From positions 1 to 64,000 of the forward strand of contig NZ_JACJVQ010000019.1 in NCBI RefSeq assembly GCF_014212135.1: a stretch of DNA of 64,000 nucleotides, given 5' to 3'. Source of the DNA: Cohnella thailandensis (GTDB lineage Bacteria; Bacillota; Bacilli; Paenibacillales; Paenibacillaceae). Position 1 is the first letter of the stretch. Every line of letters begins with the position of its first letter. A program made the position numbers and the translations under genes. Under the pieces are notes generated by a model that saw only the letters and a program-made list of their open reading frames with translations, was not told the DNA's origin and searched no databases. Shown here piece after piece: positions 61,653-64,000 of this stretch.

Positions 61653-63135
61653 AGCGCTCGTCTTCGACGATGAATATATCGTTCTGGAAGGGTTGCGGCG
61701 AATGATCGATTGGGAAGCCTTCGGAATCGAGCTGGCGGGAATGGCGGGAGACGGTCCCGCGGCGTTGGAGCTGTTCCTGCGGGTGAGGCCCCAGCTTGTC
61801 CTAACGGATATCAACATGCCGGGAATGGACGGGCTTCAGCTGATCCGTTCTATCTTGGACGTTGCCCCGGACACCTACTGCATCGTATTTAGCGGATATA
61901 ACGAATACGAGTATGTGAAACGCGCGATCCAGATCGGGGTATCCGACTATTTGGAGAAGCCGCTCGAGGTCGAAAACATAGAAGAGGCGTTAAAAAAGGC
62001 GATCGGACAGATCCAAAAACGCAATGAAACGCAGGCAATCAAGCAAAGCTATGAAGAAAGCCGAAACGTTCTGTTCGAGAAGATAACCCTGGAACTCATT
62101 CTGGGCAAAACGCAGGCGTTGCCTAAGTGGAAAGACCAGCTTGGACTGCATGCCGATTCGATAGCCGGATTAACGGTTCTTGCTTGTTCGGAAGAAATAA
62201 CCCTGGACAATCGTCCGGATTGCCACTTCGTATCGATTCGCAATGGAGAGGAGCATCTTGTTCTCTTGCTGCATCGCATCCTTCCGACTCAAGAACTGTG
62301 GGAGGAGATCGATCAGGAAGCCGAGAAACGGAGTCTTACGGTAGGCTCGGGTCGAACGAAGGCCGATCCTCATCAATTAGCGGACAGCTATCAGGAAGCG
62401 CGGAGGGCTCTTCGCTGCGCGAGGTTCCTGCACCAACTCGGACGGGTAGGATTCGAGGATTTGGGAGAGTTGATCACTAGTCCCGAACCGTTGTCGGAGC
62501 GAGAGGAAGCCATCATTCTCTGTTTGCGGGCAGGAAACTATTCGGGATTAATGGAGCATCTGCAGCCCTTCATGGATTGGATCCAATCGGAGCTGGTGGC
62601 TCCCGAAGTCGTGGAGAGGGAGATGGTCAAGCTCCTTTATCTGGCGCTCGAGGCCGTTAAAGAAAGTCCTTCCTCCAGCCGGAACGAGCCTTTCGCTCCC
62701 CATATCGAAATCAGGAATATCCATGGGCGGGACCAGATGCTGGCCTGGTTCCGCGGGCAGTTCGAGAGAATCGTTCATTCCGCCTTGGAGCTTCGGGAGA
62801 ACACGAAATACTCGGCCGTGGAGCAGGCGCAGCTTTATATCGAGAACAACCTGTCCCAAGATTTATCCCTGCAGGAAGTGGCCCGCCATGTCGGAATGAA
62901 TCCGTCTTATCTAAGCGTCTTGTTCAAGGAAGTAACCGGGGAGACTTACATTAAGTTTCTGACGAGATTTCGAATGGAGTTGGCTAAAAAGTGGCTGTTG
63001 GAAGGCATGAAGGTGAGCGAGGTTAGCGAGAAGGTAGGTTACCTGACCTATCGGCATTTCTCGGAGGTGTTCAAGAAGCATACCGGACTGTCGCCCGGTC
63101 AATTTAAAGATAGAGTTGGCCCTACTGAACGTTGA
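61645..63135 (+). CDS. YesN-type response regulator with AraC output domain
   Basis: 496 residues. The receiver (1-120) has DDEY and the phosphoacceptor Asp in LVLTDINMPGMDGL (about 55). A helper domain (about 150-370) and an AraC HTH (about 395-492; SLQEVARHVGMNPSYLSVLFKE; EVSEKVGYLTYRHFSEVFKKHTG) follow. The ATG overlaps the kinase stop by 8 nt. It probably activates the solute-binding-protein operon that begins 130 bp downstream. Confidence 0.94.
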   Translation: MLKALVFDDEYIVLEGLRRMIDWEAFGIELAGMAGDGPAALELFLRVRPQLVLTDINMPGMDGLQLIRSILDVAPDTYCIVFSGYNEYEYVKRAIQIGVSDYLEKPLEVENIEEALKKAIGQIQKRNETQAIKQSYEESRNVLFEKITLELILGKTQALPKWKDQLGLHADSIAGLTVLACSEEITLDNRPDCHFVSIRNGEEHLVLLLHRILPTQELWEEIDQEAEKRSLTVGSGRTKADPHQLADSYQEARRALRCARFLHQLGRVGFEDLGELITSPEPLSEREEAIILCLRAGNYSGLMEHLQPFMDWIQSELVAPEVVEREMVKLLYLALEAVKESPSSSRNEPFAPHIEIRNIHGRDQMLAWFRGQFERIVHSALELRENTKYSAVEQAQLYIENNLSQDLSLQEVARHVGMNPSYLSVLFKEVTGETYIKFLTRFRMELAKKWLLEGMKVSEVSEKVGYLTYRHFSEVFKKHTGLSPGQFKDRVGPTER

Positions 63136-63265
63136 TGCTCCAAAAAAAACGGACACGAATCCACGAAATGTGCAGATATTGGCTCCAAAACAATGCCCCT
63201 ATAATTGGCTTAGGGGCATTGACCCTGCTTGCGCAAGAATCACCTATCATGAGGGGGACGAAGGA

Positions 63266-64000
63266 ATGAAAGCAAAAAAGGCAGCGTTCGTTGCGAGCAG
63301 CCTGTTGATTGCCGGAGGCTTGCTTACGGCATGCGGAAGCGACAATAACGGCGGCAACGCATCCGGAACGGCGGCTCCGACGGCAGAAAATTCTGCAAGC
63401 GGTTCCAACAACGGCGGCAAAAAGGTTAAGCTTACGGCGATGGTAGGCAACGCAACGGATACGCAGAATATCGCGAAAGCCCTCATTGCCGCCTTCGAGA
63501 AGAAGTATCCGAATATTACGGTCGAGATCGAGTTGAGCCCCGGAGGAACGGAAGGCGACAACTTGGCCAAGACGAAGCTTGCTACCGGCGATATGTCGGA
63601 CGTGTTCTTCTATAACTCCGGTTCACTCTTGCAAGCGCTTAATCCGGAACAGAATCTCGTCGATCTGACCAACGAACCGTTCCAGGCGAACATCGAGGAT
63701 TCGTTTAAACAAGCGGTTACTTATAACGGCAAAGTATACGGGGCTCCTACTCAATCAACTGGTACCGGAGGATGGTTCTATAACAAGAAGATTTATTCCG
63801 ATCTCGGCCTATCGGTGCCCAAGACATGGGAAGAGCTGATGGCGAACGTGAAGAAGATCAGCGAGGCGGATAGCGGCATCGCTCCGATCATCGGAACCTA
63901 CAAAGATACGTGGACCTCGCAGCTGATCTTCCTGTCCGACTACTATAACGTGCAGGCATCCGCCCCTAATTTCGCCGCGGATTACACCGCCAACAAAGCG
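63266..64000 (+). CDS. ABC transporter solute-binding lipoprotein, cut by the window end
   Basis: At least 245 codons; the gene continues past the window. It has a signal peptide with lipobox LLTACGS (Cys near residue 23), a Gly/Asn/Ser-rich linker, and an MBP-like domain with AAFEKKYPNITVEIE and GDMSDVFFYNSGSLLQAL. AAGGA precedes the ATG. It follows the YesM/YesN pair, the classical arrangement for a regulated oligosaccharide importer. Sugar specificity cannot be predicted. Confidence 0.93.
   Translation, partial: MKAKKAAFVASSLLIAGGLLTACGSDNNGGNASGTAAPTAENSASGSNNGGKKVKLTAMVGNATDTQNIAKALIAAFEKKYPNITVEIELSPGGTEGDNLAKTKLATGDMSDVFFYNSGSLLQALNPEQNLVDLTNEPFQANIEDSFKQAVTYNGKVYGAPTQSTGTGGWFYNKKIYSDLGLSVPKTWEELMANVKKISEADSGIAPIIGTYKDTWTSQLIFLSDYYNVQASAPNFAADYTANKA

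Noticed and set aside
1-64000. Insertion sequences, prophage, integrase, tRNA or rRNA genes
   Set aside because: None was seen; no transposase-like frame, no att-like direct repeats next to a tRNA, and no rRNA-like conserved stretches.

Overview
The window looks like a chromosomal segment of a GC-rich, endospore-forming member of the Bacillota, most likely Paenibacillaceae (Paenibacillus or Cohnella type). The evidence is the gene order remA-gmk-rpoZ-coaBC-priA-def-fmt-rsmB-rlmN-stp-prkC-rsgA-rpe-spoVM/rpmB-yloU-fakA-recG, which parallels the Bacillus subtilis ylo region, strong AGGAGG ribosome binding sites, sporulation genes (spoVM, a spoVIF-like gene) and several large carbohydrate ABC transporter and YesM/YesN-type modules. 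No rRNA, tRNA, insertion sequence, prophage or CRISPR array was seen.

Region 1 (1-8378): rqcH (ribosome quality control) diverges from a SERCA-type calcium ATPase. Then comes a minus-strand cassette with a Tat-signal gluconate 2-dehydrogenase subunit 3-like protein, a GMC flavoprotein, tatC and tatA, that is, an export machine encoded with its probable cargo.

Region 2 (8610-30593): a conserved housekeeping block on the plus strand. It covers dapF, remA (matrix regulator), gmk, rpoZ, coaBC, priA, def-fmt (N-formyl-methionine cycle), rsmB and rlmN (rRNA methylation), the stp-prkC phosphatase/kinase pair, rsgA, rpe, the tiny spoVM, rpmB (minus strand), yloU, fakA with a DegV (FakB-like) protein, recG and a spoVIF-like gene. 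A 51-bp tandem repeat lies after rpoZ and a perfect 19-bp inverted repeat lies between fmt and rsmB.

Region 3 (30653-47000, accessory): an alpha/beta hydrolase and a tandem-HTH TetR regulator sharing matching operators; an SOS-associated peptidase; a TPP riboswitch controlling a thiamine-precursor ABC transporter operon that also carries an MTH1187-type thiamine-binding protein and a TatD hydrolase; a second, unrelated 51-bp tandem repeat with six perfect hairpins; a collagen-like surface or spore protein; a DUF2306/SHOCT pair; a two-component system; orphan genes; and an MTA/SAH-deaminase-like amidohydrolase divergent from a MerR-methyltransferase fusion.

Region 4 (46820-64000): a DedA-PAP2 fusion with lost phosphatase residues, then a sugar-acid utilisation locus. 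The locus has GntR and receiver-less YesN-type regulators, an RraA-like aldolase, an enolase-superfamily dehydratase and two SDRs on the minus strand. Divergent from these is an ABC importer with mannonate dehydratase and an aldo/keto reductase, with a cre-like site in between. A YesM/YesN two-component pair and the start of another solute-binding lipoprotein close the window.
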